Of a stretch of 64,000 nt of DNA, positions 1-9,611 are shown one piece after another (positions within the stretch are counted from its first letter, which is position 1; every line of letters begins with the position of its first letter). Made by a program: the position numbers and the translations under genes. The stretch is taken from NCBI GenBank assembly GCA_040388605.1, contig JAZKBN010000005.1, positions 131,022-195,021 of the forward strand, given 5' to 3'. Source of the stretch: JAZKBN01 sp040388605 (GTDB taxonomy: Bacteria; Bacteroidota; Bacteroidia; Cytophagales; Flexibacteraceae). The notes under the pieces are model-generated. The model saw only the letters and a program-made list of their open reading frames with translations, ran no database searches and was not told the DNA's origin.

Positions 1-899
1 ATGGCGTCAACTGCATTTTTAATAATGTTTTCAACCACCCACCCAAAAAGCGAGGTGTTGAGCATGGCCGTACCCAAGCCTTCGCCGTGGGTGTTTACCC
101 TGAACTGCACTTTGTTGCTAACACGCTTTTCAAGGTAGCTTATAGTTTGCCCTATTACCTCTTCCAGGTTTTCTTCGCTCAGCGTAGGTACCGATCCTAT
201 ATTGCTGAACCTGGAAGTAATCATTTCAAGCCTTTGAATATCTTTCTCAAGCTCATGCACTATTTCCTGGTTAAACTCGGGGTCGGCTTTAAAGTATTCT
301 ACCCATGCAATTAATGAGCTTAGGGGCGTGCCCAGCTGGTGCGCGGTTTCCTTGGCAAGGCCCACCCAAACCCTGTTTTGCTCTGCCCTGCGCGAATTGC
401 TGAAGGCCATATATGCAATTAAACCCAGCATGCTGATTACAGCCAACTGCATAAGCGGGTAATACTTAAGCTGAGAAATCAGCTCCGAATTTTTATAATA
501 GATGTACTGCTTTAAACCATCTGAGTCTATAACAATGGGTTCATATTGTGTACGCATTTCGGCAATGGCGGCATCAATGAACTTTTGCTTTTTTTCTGGG
601 CTGAGCTTATCCGGTATGGTTATATTTCGGTAACTGATGAGGTTGTTCTTATCATCAGTCTGAATCATGGGTATGCTGTTATTGGCCTGGGTAATAGTTA
701 CCAGGAAATTCAAATCTTCATCGTTCGTGCTTATTGCCAAATGCTTATACGCCTGCGCCGAAACGTCGATAAGTCGGCGTTCACCGTTAGCCAGCTCGGT
801 TACCAGGTGGTTGGTATAGTAAATAGATGCTGCCGCAATTACCAACGCAAGCCCAAGTATGGTAAACTTGTACTGCGATTTATTTTGGTAGATGTTCAT
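1..899 (-). CDS. Sensor histidine kinase, 3' end cut by window edge
   Basis: The minus strand reads open from an ATG at 897-899 to the window edge (about 299 residues, no stop). A TM segment lies at about residues 10-29, followed by an extracytoplasmic region of about 120 residues and a second TM segment (LMQLAVISMLGLIAYMAF). The HisKA phosphoacceptor motif AKETAHQLGTPLSSL follows, with the predicted phospho-His in TAHQLGTP, and then the start of the ATPase domain with an N-box (WVVENIIKNAVDA). The HQLGTPLSS variant is common in Bacteroidota kinases. It is a membrane-bound two-component sensor of unknown signal. The G boxes and any partner regulator lie outside the window, so the pathway cannot be named. 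Confidence 0.88.
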   Translation of the reverse strand, partial: MNIYQNKSQYKFTILGLALVIAAASIYYTNHLVTELANGERRLIDVSAQAYKHLAISTNDEDLNFLVTITQANNSIPMIQTDDKNNLISYRNITIPDKLSPEKKQKFIDAAIAEMRTQYEPIVIDSDGLKQYIYYKNSELISQLKYYPLMQLAVISMLGLIAYMAFSNSRRAEQNRVWVGLAKETAHQLGTPLSSLIAWVEYFKADPEFNQEIVHELEKDIQRLEMITSRFSNIGSVPTLSEENLEEVIGQTISYLEKRVSNKVQFRVNTHGEGLGTAMLNTSLFGWVVENIIKNAVDA

Positions 900-1121
900 T
901 TCGGAAAGATAAGAATTTTTGCAAGCCGGCTAAACGGCAAATAGTTTACCGAACAGGCTGTACAGGTTACAAGGCATGATGAAAATAATCTATATGCGCT
1001 TATACACAGTCTTATTTCCGGCTTAGAATCAACGTTGTTTAGGGGGAATGCGTATAAAATCCACGACTACGGAACCGGTTTCCGCTTGGTATTGAAGTTA
1101 AAAAGGTTGTAAAAATTAAGA

Positions 1122-1709
1122 TTAAAGCCTTTGCAGCAACAAGGCCAATGCCATGCCGGCCGCAAAGCCCGAAGCGCCTGTAAAAAACGATCGCATCTTA
1201 ACAGGTGTAAGCTGCACTATAAAGTTCAGCAGTATAAACCATATAAGTACTATAACCAGTTGCCCTGCTTCAAGCCCTATGTTAAAGCCAATAAGGGGTT
1301 CTGCCAGGCTTTCTTCTGCCCCCAGCAATGAGCGCAGGTAGCTGCTGAAACCAAGGCCATGTATAAGCCCGAATACGAGGGCAAGGGGGTATCGCCACCA
1401 GCTGCTTTCGCTGCGTACCATGCGGTTGGCAGGCGGGGGCTGGGCAAGGTTAAAAACTGCGGTCAGAAGTATTGTGCCGGCAATAGATGCCTCTACCACT
1501 GCCTGCGGATAATTGAATAAATTCAGGGTAGCCACACCCAGGCTTATGCTGTGCCCTGCTGTAAAGGCAGTAAGCAGCCATGCCACTTTCTTCCATTCGC
1601 GGGCGGGGTAGGCAAGGCAGAGTGTTAAAACGAACAAAATATGGTCGTATCCGTTCAGGTCGAGTATATGCTCAAGCCCTAAACGCATGTAGACTATGAA
1701 AGATGACAA
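1122..1709 (-). CDS. HupE/UreJ-like membrane protein
   Basis: This 195-residue polytopic membrane protein has about six hydrophobic segments. The N-terminal pattern YMRLGLEHILDLNGYDHILF and the later TAGHSISL and GLIHGLGFS motifs are typical of the HupE/UreJ family, whose members are linked to nickel or other metal handling or remain of unknown function. The start is taken as TTG at 1709, because family members usually carry seven to eight residues before the GLEHI motif; the alternative ATG at 1688 would remove them. No hydrogenase or urease genes are visible nearby, so a nickel role is only a family-level suggestion. Confidence 0.8.
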   Translation of the reverse strand: MSSFIVYMRLGLEHILDLNGYDHILFVLTLCLAYPAREWKKVAWLLTAFTAGHSISLGVATLNLFNYPQAVVEASIAGTILLTAVFNLAQPPPANRMVRSESSWWRYPLALVFGLIHGLGFSSYLRSLLGAEESLAEPLIGFNIGLEAGQLVIVLIWFILLNFIVQLTPVKMRSFFTGASGFAAGMALALLLQRL

Positions 1710-1918
1710 TGGTGCAGATTTAGCTGCCGATTGGTTCGGCTATAGATTAAATCAGTTTGCAATGTTCAGTGAGCAGGTAATCTGATTTGTAAAAATATAA
1801 ATTTAACGCGGTATCTATGTATTAAGAAATCAATATTTATTTTAACTGCACAAGCCCTTGTTGCAGGTAAATACCTGCCATCGAAAATTTTGATTCAGGC
1901 ACAATTTGTAACAGCCTG

Positions 1919-2902
1919 TTATTCATCGCAGGCCTGCTCTGCTTCCGCTTTTCTTATCTTCCATGCTGCTTCTTCAGCCTCCAGTTTTTTTCTTTCGGCA
2001 GTACTGAATTTGAAATTCAAAAATGGTTTCAGGTCCGGCTGCCCGGCATCAACCCAGCAGGTAAACCATAAATCGCCTACGGCTTTTACTGCTTCAGTAA
2101 ACCTGCGCTCATGCATGCCGTTAAGCGCATAATACCATTCCGACGCGTATGTAAAGGTGTAAACCTTTTTGCCTGCGCCACCCCCGGCCATGCTCCATGC
2201 GTACATATTTCTTTCAGGGAATCCCAGGCGCAGCCTGTAATCTGAAAGTAAAACCGAATCGGCAAATACATGGGTCCTAAGCGCTGTTTCCATAAAGTAC
2301 TTTTGTGGGTATTCAATGTAATTGGCCTTGCCGGGTAAAATGGTCCAGGTATAATAAAAGGCATGCGGAATTTGTGTTTCCCAAAGCGCATGAATGCCGT
2401 TTTGGTAGGTCTTTTGCCCGTTATGGTTACTAGTGGTATGCAAGGGCACGTAAATGTCTGAGAGATAATGACCGGCTTCGGCGCTCAGTTTCAGGATGCG
2501 TTCCGGCTGACGCTCTGCGAAGGCTTTTGTTAATGCAACTTTTAACATACCCAGGTGCCAGGGTGCGGTTCCGTGCCTGAGCAGGCTGTCTTCCCCGCAT
2601 CTTGCTATGGCGCTGTCGAGGAACAGGGGCAGGGTATTAACATTCGGGCCGTAGCCGTCAACATCAAAATAATGGCGGGGGCCTTCTTTCTTGTTTATGC
2701 CCCTGCGCCTGTCGGGGTTAACTGCCATGGCAGAAAGGTACGCCCGGTTCTGCTTATAGAAACCAATCATTTCCGGTGGCAGGGTAAAAACGGCGAGGCT
2801 GTTTATCTGCCTGTGCGCCTCGAAACCCCAGGCCATGATTTTACCTGTAGCGCCAATGCAGGCAACAGCATATATAATTAAAACCAATTTAAAGTTCGGC
2901 AT
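1919..2902 (-). CDS. Secreted S1/P1 nuclease / zinc-dependent phospholipase C-like protein
   Basis: This 327-residue protein has an N-terminal signal peptide ending near KIMA, so the mature chain would begin with WGFEAHRQIN. In this superfamily the N-terminal Trp and the following His are zinc ligands. Further candidate zinc-binding His/Asp residues are seen in PRHYFDVDGYG and in the stretch AGHYLSDIYVPLHTTSNHNG, which matches the conserved HYxxDxxxPLH signature. It is probably a periplasmic or outer-surface hydrolase of nucleic acids or phospholipids, and the sequence does not decide between them. The C-terminus is charged and rich in Glu/Lys/Ala. It stands alone, with 200-bp gaps on both sides and a divergent SDR gene upstream. 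Confidence 0.75.
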   Translation of the reverse strand: MPNFKLVLIIYAVACIGATGKIMAWGFEAHRQINSLAVFTLPPEMIGFYKQNRAYLSAMAVNPDRRRGINKKEGPRHYFDVDGYGPNVNTLPLFLDSAIARCGEDSLLRHGTAPWHLGMLKVALTKAFAERQPERILKLSAEAGHYLSDIYVPLHTTSNHNGQKTYQNGIHALWETQIPHAFYYTWTILPGKANYIEYPQKYFMETALRTHVFADSVLLSDYRLRLGFPERNMYAWSMAGGGAGKKVYTFTYASEWYYALNGMHERRFTEAVKAVGDLWFTCWVDAGQPDLKPFLNFKFSTAERKKLEAEEAAWKIRKAEAEQACDE

Positions 2903-3065
2903 GGCAGAATGCTTTATAAGCCCTGAAATAAATTCTTAATTCCTGAATATAGGTTGTTTTCTGATTGGTTTCCATGGCGGCTTTACCTTTACTTTGCGCA
3001 ATAAAAACACCGGAAAGCGGTATTTAAACAAAACTAATCCCACCGCTTTATTTATTAAACCTGTT

Positions 3066-3773
3066 ATGGAGAAATTGGCAGTAATTACCGGGGCCAGCCG
3101 GGGAATTGGAAAAGCAATAGCCCTGAAATTGGCACAGAATAATTTTTGTTTGGCTATGTCGGCACAAAACCCGGCCCGCCTTGCCGGCTTGCGCGACAGG
3201 CTCAAAGATGAGTTCCCCAACCAGGAGTTCCATATTTTTCCTGCAGATTTAAGTAAAAAAAACGAAGTTCTCGCCTTTGCCGATTCCGTAATTGAAACCG
3301 GGGTTCCGGTAGATATTCTTGTAAACAACTGCGGCATATATATTCCGGGCCAGGTACACAGTGAACCTGACGGCCGCCTGGAGCAATTGATTGAAACCAA
3401 CCTGTACAGCGCCTACCACCTGACAAGGGCCCTTAGCCCCGGCATGAAAAAGCATAAAGGGGGGCATGTTTTCAATATTTGCAGCACTGCCAGCCTTACC
3501 CCCTTCCCTGACGGCGGCTCTTACGCCATTTCCAAATTTGCCATGTATGGCTTCAGCAAGGCACTGCGCGAAGAGTTTAAGCAGTTTGGTATAAGGGTTA
3601 CAAGCGTACTGCCCGGCCCTGTATATACCGACAGCTGGGAAGGCGCGAACCTGCCCGAATCACGCTTTATGAAACCTGCAGATGTGGCAGAAGCTCTATG
3701 GGCAGCATTTTCAGTATCGGGCCAAACGGTATTGGAGGAAATTATTCTGCGTCCGCAGCTGGGTGATATTTAA
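3066..3773 (+). CDS. Short-chain dehydrogenase/reductase (SDR)
   Basis: This is a classical SDR of 235 residues. It has the Rossmann TGASRGIG motif at residues 8-15, NNCG in place of the usual NNAG, a catalytic Ser in ICSTASLTP, and Tyr153/Lys157 in YAISK. It should be an NAD(P)H-dependent cytosolic oxidoreductase of unknown substrate. The start is placed at ATG 3066, just before the Rossmann strand; an upstream in-frame ATG at 2994 would add 24 basic, non-conserved residues. The gene is followed by a convergent gene with a weak hairpin between them. The NNCG change is at a structural, not catalytic, position. Confidence 0.85.
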   Translation: MEKLAVITGASRGIGKAIALKLAQNNFCLAMSAQNPARLAGLRDRLKDEFPNQEFHIFPADLSKKNEVLAFADSVIETGVPVDILVNNCGIYIPGQVHSEPDGRLEQLIETNLYSAYHLTRALSPGMKKHKGGHVFNICSTASLTPFPDGGSYAISKFAMYGFSKALREEFKQFGIRVTSVLPGPVYTDSWEGANLPESRFMKPADVAEALWAAFSVSGQTVLEEIILRPQLGDI

Positions 3774-3819
3774 CTGCGATTAAAAAAGTAAAATCCCATC
3801 CTCCTGTCCATCCTTCCGA

Positions 3820-3854
3820 TTTAACTGACCGACATAAACAGTCGGTTAGCTAAA
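3820..3854. terminator. Weak bidirectional hairpin between convergent genes
   Basis: CTGACCGAC (3825-3833) pairs with GTCGGTTAG (3841-3849) with one G-T wobble and a 7-nt loop. Flanking TTTA/TAAA can extend the stem past one mismatch. It sits exactly between the SDR stop and the opposite-strand MORN gene stop, but has no long T-run. Confidence 0.4.
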
Positions 3855-5759
3855 TTAAAAGAACATACCAACAGTAAAGCCCAATCTGATAGGGAAAGTA
3901 AATTTACTGCGGTTCAGCTCATTAAATGCAACCTGCTTTCCGGGGAAGTTCGTTTTACGAATTCCCGCGCCCAGGCCGGTAAAAAGATCGGCGGTAAAGG
4001 CAGTGTTGCCTTTACCGCTCAGTTCTTTATAGAAGCGCATACCCAGTAAAAAGCTGAGCTCATATTTTTTCTCAAGGCCTGTATAGGGCAGGGTAACCTG
4101 CGGCAATAAAGGGTCCTGCACAAGGGTATTGTAAAATACTTCGGTGTACCTTATTTCCTGGCCGTAATATAAAGAGCCGGCCCTGTCGTTTTCAGGAAAG
4201 CATAATTTTTGCCGCAGGCTTATATTAAAGCCTTCGTATAATGTGGTGTTAGGGTCGGGATTTTCATGATTGGCAAATACCGGGCTCCTGAAAAAGGTAT
4301 AGGTAAATTCATAAGCCAGCCTTTCCCTGATGCGGTATTCAACAGAAAAAGGCACCCCCTGCTTACCTAAGCCGAAGGGTAAGGGTATTGCCCCCAATGG
4401 GTTGAACGATAAAATAATGCCGTGCTGCTCATTTACCTGCCTGCTGTAAAAGCGATTGCCTTTTTTTGTAAGCTTCAGCACAGCGGGGTTATATGGCTTA
4501 TCCACTTTATTGTGCGAGGTGTCCTGCAATTCAGTAACCCCGGCGTTAGGCGCTTCACCATCGCTGTAAAACCTGAGTATGGCTGCCCTTGTGCCGTCTT
4601 CACGGTACATATTCCAGGCTCCTGTTTTTTTTCCGTTTATAAGCTTACCCTGCATTCTTAATTGCCCGCTTTGGTAATAGCCGGTGTAATTACCCACGCC
4701 GTTGTTGTATTCGCAGGTTCCTTCTATGGTGCCGTCGTCGTAGTAATACATCCATTCGCCGGCATGTTCGCCGTCCTGCATCTGGCCGGTGAGCTTTAGC
4801 TTGCCGTTTTCATAATATTCTTTGTAAATACCGTTCCCGCCTGAATAGCTGCCTTCACCAAGGAATTTACCGCTTTCGTACCAAAGCTTCCAATCGCCTT
4901 CTTTTTTGCCGTCTTTCAAAACCCCTTCTGAGCTTACCTGCCCGTTCTCGTAATAGTATTTCCAGTTCCCCGAAGTTTTGCCCATGTCGTAATCTCCCTC
5001 GCTCTCTGTTTTACCGCTTGGGTAAAAGTATTGCCAGGGGCCGTCTTTAATGCCGTTTTTCTCGCGGCCTTTGGCTTTCAGGCTGCCGTTTTCAGTAAAA
5101 TATTGCCAAATTTGTTACAGTAATTGTGTTGTNNNNNNNNNNTGCCCGTTTACAACCAAGCCCCTGCTGGCGGGCGCCCCGTTGTTATGCAGCTCGGTAT
5201 ATATTCCCCTGCCCATTTTGTAATCGGCGCGGGCTTTCAGGCTTCCGTCGGGCTTATAGTATTTCCATGCCCCGTGCAGCTTACCGTTTTGGTAATAGCC
5301 TTCATGGGTCAGCTTTCCGCCTTCCCCGTAAAATTTCCAATGGCCTTCCTTTATATCGCCGTTCAGTGTGCCTTCGCGGTTAATGTGGCCGTTTTCATTG
5401 TAAAATTTCCAATGCCCCCTGCTGCCGTGTGCATCAAGCGGACCTGCTGATTTAAGCTTCCCGTTCTCGTAGTAATTTTCCCAAATACCGCTGGGTTTCC
5501 CTTTCTCGTAATGTCCCTTGGTTTTTTTTACCCCGTTAGGGTACCATAAGTCAAAAACGCCGTGCATTACCCCGGGCTTGGCTTTTAAGACTTCATAGCT
5601 CTGCTTTGGCTTCTTTTTTACTTCATCATACCATTCATTCACACGCATTAAAATGGGTTGGTTTCCGGGTTCAGAAGCACTGCTTTGCCCGTATGCCTTG
5701 CCAAGCGGCAGGCAAAGTGCATAGAGTAAGCAAAAAAACACGGACAAGACTTTCAGCAT
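3855..5759 (-). CDS. MORN/YwqK-type repeat protein with C-terminal beta-barrel-like region (split by an assembly gap)
   Basis: Two same-frame pieces (5759-5143 and about 5114-3855) flank the N-run at 5133-5142. The N-terminal piece has a signal peptide (MLKVLSVFFCLLYALCLPLG...) and successive motifs such as GIWENYYENGKLKSAG and GHWKFYNENGHINREG, which are YwqK/MORN-variant repeats of about 23 residues. The same repeat pattern resumes right after the gap (WQYFTENGSLKAKG, GPWQYFYPSGKTESEG) and continues to about 170 residues before the end. The C-terminal region ends in LGFTVGMFF, like an outer-membrane beta-barrel. A TAA lies in frame beside the Ns, within about 24 AT-rich bases unlike the repeat, so I read this as a contig-end artefact in one gene of about 630 residues. 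YwqK homologues are annotated as antitoxins, but long secreted forms like this have no proven function. Confidence 0.7.
5133..5142. other. Assembly gap (10 N)
   Basis: Ten ambiguous bases inside the MORN-repeat gene. The fixed size suggests a scaffolding placeholder, so the true length is unknown. The sequence just below it (about 5108-5132) does not fit the repeat pattern and contains the only stop codon of that frame. Confidence 0.98.
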
Positions 5760-5769
5760 TGCCTTTTCA

Positions 5770-5801
5770 TTGGTGCTGCAACCACTATTTCATTAAGTTT
5801 G
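5770..5801 (+). promoter_or_regulatory. Bacteroidota-type promoter of lpxK
   Basis: TTG at 5770-5772, a 21-nt spacer, and a perfect TAAGTTTG (-7 consensus TAnnTTTG) at 5794-5801 match the Bacteroidota sigma consensus. It lies between the divergent MORN gene and lpxK and places the transcript start near 5808, about 35 nt before the ATG at 5843. This argues against any longer lpxK start. Confidence 0.55.
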
Positions 5802-5842
5802 GCCCGGCGAACCATGCATTGTCGGCCTGGCTTACCGGTAAA

Positions 5843-6976
5843 ATGCCCGCAGACCTTTACGGAAAATTAAAATGGATTGCCGCACCCTTTGCATTATTAT
5901 ATGCTGCCGGGGCCGCGGCCAGGAATTACATGTTCGACAGGGGACTGAAACGAGGTACCGAATTTACGTTGCCGGTTATCTGTATTGGTAACCTTAGCGT
6001 TGGCGGAACAGGTAAAACCCCCCATACCGAATACCTCATTCGCCTATTAAGCAGGCATTTTGGTGATTTAAATAAGCCGGCAGTACTCAGCCGCGGATAT
6101 GGCAGGAGCACAAAAGGCTATATTCAGGCCAGCCCGGGCGCAACGGCAAAAACCATTGGCGATGAGCCAATGCAATTTTACGCAAAGTTCGGCAATAATA
6201 CAGTTATTGCTGTAAGTGAGGACCGTGCATTTGCTGTTCCCCATATTATTTCTGACAACGAGACTGTAAATGCAATTATTCTTGACGATGCTTTCCAGCA
6301 TCGGTATGTGAAGCCGGGGCTAAATATCCTGCTTACAGATTACAGTAAACCATTTTATCACGACTTTGTTTTGCCAATGGGTCGCCTCCGTGAAAGTCGC
6401 TCAGGCGCTAAGCGCGCAAATATAATTGTGGTTACCAAATGCCCGGCAAACCTTTCGGCTGAAAGGCAAAAGGAAATTGAAAAAAACGTAAAAGCTTACG
6501 CCGGGCAAAATAAAACTGTATTTTTCAGCGGTCTCCGATACAGGAAGCCTGCTGAAAATATTGAGGCAGAGACCTTGTCGCGGGCAAATACAAGTTCAGT
6601 CGGTAATGCTGATTCAATTTCAAATTCAGAAAAAAGCAACCTGAAAGTAATTTTGTTTGCAGGCCTTGCCAACCCTGCATTGCTTCATGAATACGTTGCT
6701 TCAAATTTTAAATTGGCAGGCAGTACCTTTTTTAATGATCATCATTTTTATACCGTTAATGAAATCAATGATTTAGCAGTACAGGCAAAGTCCGCAGGGG
6801 CCGTGTTGCTCACAACTGAAAAAGATATTGTAAAGCTGCAGGGACATGAAATGGCGAAGGCCTTAACCGGTGTTAAACTCTTAGCCCTCCCCATTGAAAT
6901 ATATTTTCTTAGCCAATCTGAACTTTTCGACAGGCTGATACTTGATTTTGTTGAATCGTTTTCGCCCAAAAACTAA
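5843..6976 (+). CDS. lpxK: Tetraacyldisaccharide 4'-kinase LpxK
   Basis: This 377-residue protein phosphorylates the 4' position of the lipid A precursor at the inner membrane. An N-terminal hydrophobic segment (WIAAPFALLYAAGAAARN) is followed by the family P-loop GNLSVGGTGKTP (GGTGKT at residues 54-59), LSRGYGRST, IGDEPMQFYAKF, the conserved ILDDAFQHRYV and PMGRLRES. All are hallmark LpxK motifs. An upstream frame extension to 5606 exists but runs into the divergent gene and lacks family similarity, and the promoter at 5770-5801 supports ATG 5843. The insert around residues 245-270 (Ser/Asn-rich) looks like a flexible loop. Confidence 0.95.
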   Translation: MPADLYGKLKWIAAPFALLYAAGAAARNYMFDRGLKRGTEFTLPVICIGNLSVGGTGKTPHTEYLIRLLSRHFGDLNKPAVLSRGYGRSTKGYIQASPGATAKTIGDEPMQFYAKFGNNTVIAVSEDRAFAVPHIISDNETVNAIILDDAFQHRYVKPGLNILLTDYSKPFYHDFVLPMGRLRESRSGAKRANIIVVTKCPANLSAERQKEIEKNVKAYAGQNKTVFFSGLRYRKPAENIEAETLSRANTSSVGNADSISNSEKSNLKVILFAGLANPALLHEYVASNFKLAGSTFFNDHHFYTVNEINDLAVQAKSAGAVLLTTEKDIVKLQGHEMAKALTGVKLLALPIEIYFLSQSELFDRLILDFVESFSPKN

Positions 6977-7124
6977 TGGCATATATCCTGCGAAGGTTAA
7001 ATCCTGATGAATTAATTTATTAATTATTTTTTACCATTTATTTATTCTTAATTGCAATATGTACTTTGTGATTTTGCTTGTCGGTGCTTTATATATTCAG
7101 TTTATACATTCTTAATCTTACTCT

Positions 7125-7499
7125 ATGAAAATCAATTACATACTAATTATTTTAGTGCTGTGTACCTGCCTTTTTACTGCATGCGGCAGTATTTTCGGAG
7201 ATAAAAAAAAGCTTATTGGCAACTATAGGGTAACGGGCGCAAACGTACCAACATCCGGAATTAACACAAGGGCTGCTTTCTGCCGCATTTCAGATTGTGA
7301 TGATAAAGCCGGTACTGATCTTTATTTCTCCTACAACCTCTATATATGCACAAAAGATATAACGCATAGCTTTGGCAGCAGCTATAGCTTCCAATCGCCT
7401 GGAGATGCCGAAATTGCAGGGAAAATAGAATCTATTGACGATACCCACATACGTATTACTAAAGGCGAAATGGTTATAACACTTGAAAAAACGGAATAA
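7125..7499 (+). CDS. Small predicted lipoprotein
   Basis: This 124-residue protein has a lipoprotein signal peptide (ILIILVLCTCLFTAC, lipidated Cys about residue 20) followed by GSIFGDKKK. The rest is a small mixed domain with several Cys (CRISDCDD, YICTK) and a beta-rich C-terminus (GKIESIDDTHIRITKGEMV). I do not recognise the family. It stands alone downstream of lpxK, with an AT-rich leader of about 150 bp. Base composition is a little more AT-rich than its neighbours. Confidence 0.7.
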   Translation: MKINYILIILVLCTCLFTACGSIFGDKKKLIGNYRVTGANVPTSGINTRAAFCRISDCDDKAGTDLYFSYNLYICTKDITHSFGSSYSFQSPGDAEIAGKIESIDDTHIRITKGEMVITLEKTE

Positions 7500-7623
7500 C
7501 TAGGCGGGTACTATACCTTATGCCGGGTTAAGCGGCTAAATTTTAATGGGTAAACAGGGCATGCGCCTTTTTTGAATTTCAGTAACACAAAGAAAACCGA
7601 GCTATAATACCTAATTTTGCTGC

Positions 7624-9582
7624 GTGAAGGCAATTTACCGTTCGCTGCTGCCGCTGCTGTTTTTCTTTATTGTCGCCCTGCTTTTGCCTGGCGCTGTTGC
7701 CGCGCAAAATGTGGTAGACGACAGCACAAAGGTGCTTTACGGCCCCAAAACCAGCCGTTACCGCAACGAAGCCGATATTTTCAGGAACATAGATACACTT
7801 TACAGCCCGGATACCACCGCCGAAAATTTCCATAATTTCGACGACCTCGTTTTTCGCGGCAATAATATGTACCAGGATTTGGGCGTGCTCGGATCGGCAT
7901 CCAAGCCCTTGTTTTTCTCGCTGCCTACCCAAATCGGGGTTCGTTACGGCATTACTGCCTTCGATTTATTGGCATTCAATAACAAGGATGTACGTTACTT
8001 CAACACCCGTTCGCCTTACAGCTTTATAAATTATAACCTTGCCGGCAAGAAACGCAGCGATTTGGAAGGCGGCTTTTTCCGGAACGTATTGCCTAACTGG
8101 AACGTTGGCTTAGATTTCAAAAAAATAAGCGCCCAAAAAACTATTGGGGTTACAGAGACCGATGATCCGGCTTCTGACCACGTGAGCATTGCGTTTGAAA
8201 CCAATTATATAAGTAACAACGGCCGCTTTATAGCCCTTGCCAATTATAAGTACATGAACCACGATGCCTATGAAACCGGCGGCATCAGCCCATTGGATAC
8301 CGACTATAAAGAGCGCACAAACAGCAATGGCGTAAAGTACCTGGCTCTTCAAAAAGACAGCCTTTTCCGTTTCGAAGATGAACCTGTAAAGCTTTCAAAG
8401 GGAACCAAGGGTAAAGATTTGCGTAACAATGTGCACCTGTACATGCAGTATGCGCTTGATACCCTGCGTCGCAATACACAGGTTTTCTACTCCTTTGACC
8501 GCGAAATGCAGATTAACCGTTTTAACGATAACGCCATAAAAGAATCGGCTTTGTATAACGACACCGCGGTTTTTAAATTCCTGCCTATACTGAACAGCAC
8601 CTATATTAACCACGAGGTGAAGTACCGGAATATAGAGCACCGCATGGGCCTGAAAGGTGATTACCGCCACTTCCGTTACGCCCTTTGGGTTCGACGCCGG
8701 GATTTTGATTATACCGGCCGTTTTACTGCTTACCACGGCATCAAGGCCGAAAATTACCTGGGCGCTTCAATTAACCTGGCAGTAAACAAAAAAATATACC
8801 TTGAAAACGAGGGCGAAATTATTCCGGGTCGTGATTTTCAGCTGAAATCTGAAATGCATGCGGGTAATTTTATTGCCGGGGTGCAAACCATGAAATATGC
8901 GCCTACTATGTTCCAGCAAGATCTTACCACCAATTTCCAAAGCTGGCGCAACGATTTCCATTTCACCTTTGCCACCCGCGCTTACGGAAATATACATTTC
9001 GGGAACGACAGGTTCAGGCTCAGGCTGGGCGGAGAGTACAGCACCATTAACGGGTATATTTTCATGAACTCGAACAGCCTGCCCCAACAGGCCGACGCCC
9101 CTATACAGGTAGCAACCGGGCATACCGATGTTATCTTTAGAATAGGCAGCTTTAAATTCGACAACTCGGTAAATTTTGCCGGCACCACCGGGCCGAACGT
9201 AATACGGATGCCCCGCATTTTTGCCACCCTGAAATGGTACTACAGCAAAACCTTTTCTAACAACGCCATACGCCTGCATACCGGCCTGAACGTGCGTTGG
9301 AAAGATTCTTACTTTGCCGATAATTATAACCCGACCATACAGTCTTTCTACATACAGAATACTGATATGAGCCGCGATATTAAAGACCAGAACCAGTTTA
9401 TTATTCAGCCTTATTTTATAATAGACCCCTTTGTGGACCTAGGTATCAGCGATGTGGTTATCTATTTAAAGGTGATGAATGCCACCCAGGGCCTGGGCGG
9501 CGACGGGTACTTTACAACCCCGTTTTATAACGGTCAACAACGTACTTTCTCGTTGGGTTTAATCTGGCATTTCTATGATTAA
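7624..9582 (+). CDS. Putative porin / outer-membrane beta-barrel
   Basis: This 652-residue protein starts at GTG 7624 and has a clear signal peptide (MKAIYRSLLPLLFFFIVALL... ending at AVAAQ). It resembles the Bacteroidota 'putative porin' family. The mature part has many alternating amphipathic strands with aromatic girdle residues (RYALWVRRRDFDYTGRF, IFATLKWYYSKTF, FIIQPYFIIDPFVDLG) and ends in FSLGLIWHFYD, a typical barrel last strand with near-terminal aromatics. It probably forms an outer-membrane barrel of unknown solute. It ends 29 bp before rsmH, so the two may share a transcript. Confidence 0.8.
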   Translation: MKAIYRSLLPLLFFFIVALLLPGAVAAQNVVDDSTKVLYGPKTSRYRNEADIFRNIDTLYSPDTTAENFHNFDDLVFRGNNMYQDLGVLGSASKPLFFSLPTQIGVRYGITAFDLLAFNNKDVRYFNTRSPYSFINYNLAGKKRSDLEGGFFRNVLPNWNVGLDFKKISAQKTIGVTETDDPASDHVSIAFETNYISNNGRFIALANYKYMNHDAYETGGISPLDTDYKERTNSNGVKYLALQKDSLFRFEDEPVKLSKGTKGKDLRNNVHLYMQYALDTLRRNTQVFYSFDREMQINRFNDNAIKESALYNDTAVFKFLPILNSTYINHEVKYRNIEHRMGLKGDYRHFRYALWVRRRDFDYTGRFTAYHGIKAENYLGASINLAVNKKIYLENEGEIIPGRDFQLKSEMHAGNFIAGVQTMKYAPTMFQQDLTTNFQSWRNDFHFTFATRAYGNIHFGNDRFRLRLGGEYSTINGYIFMNSNSLPQQADAPIQVATGHTDVIFRIGSFKFDNSVNFAGTTGPNVIRMPRIFATLKWYYSKTFSNNAIRLHTGLNVRWKDSYFADNYNPTIQSFYIQNTDMSRDIKDQNQFIIQPYFIIDPFVDLGISDVVIYLKVMNATQGLGGDGYFTTPFYNGQQRTFSLGLIWHFYD

Positions 9583-9611
9583 TCGGCTATTGCCATAAGC
9601 CGACCCAAGCA

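Noticed and set aside
87..944. Two + strand frames (about 75 and 132 residues) at the window start
   Set aside because: They are shadows of the minus-strand histidine kinase, which has clear HisKA and N-box motifs in its own frame.
3855..5759. YwqK-type antitoxin of a toxin-antitoxin pair
   Set aside because: The protein is long, secreted and repeat-rich with a barrel-like end, and no toxin gene is adjacent.
5606..5842. N-terminal extension of LpxK
   Set aside because: It overlaps the divergent MORN gene, lacks LpxK similarity, and the TTG-N21-TAAGTTTG promoter lies inside it.
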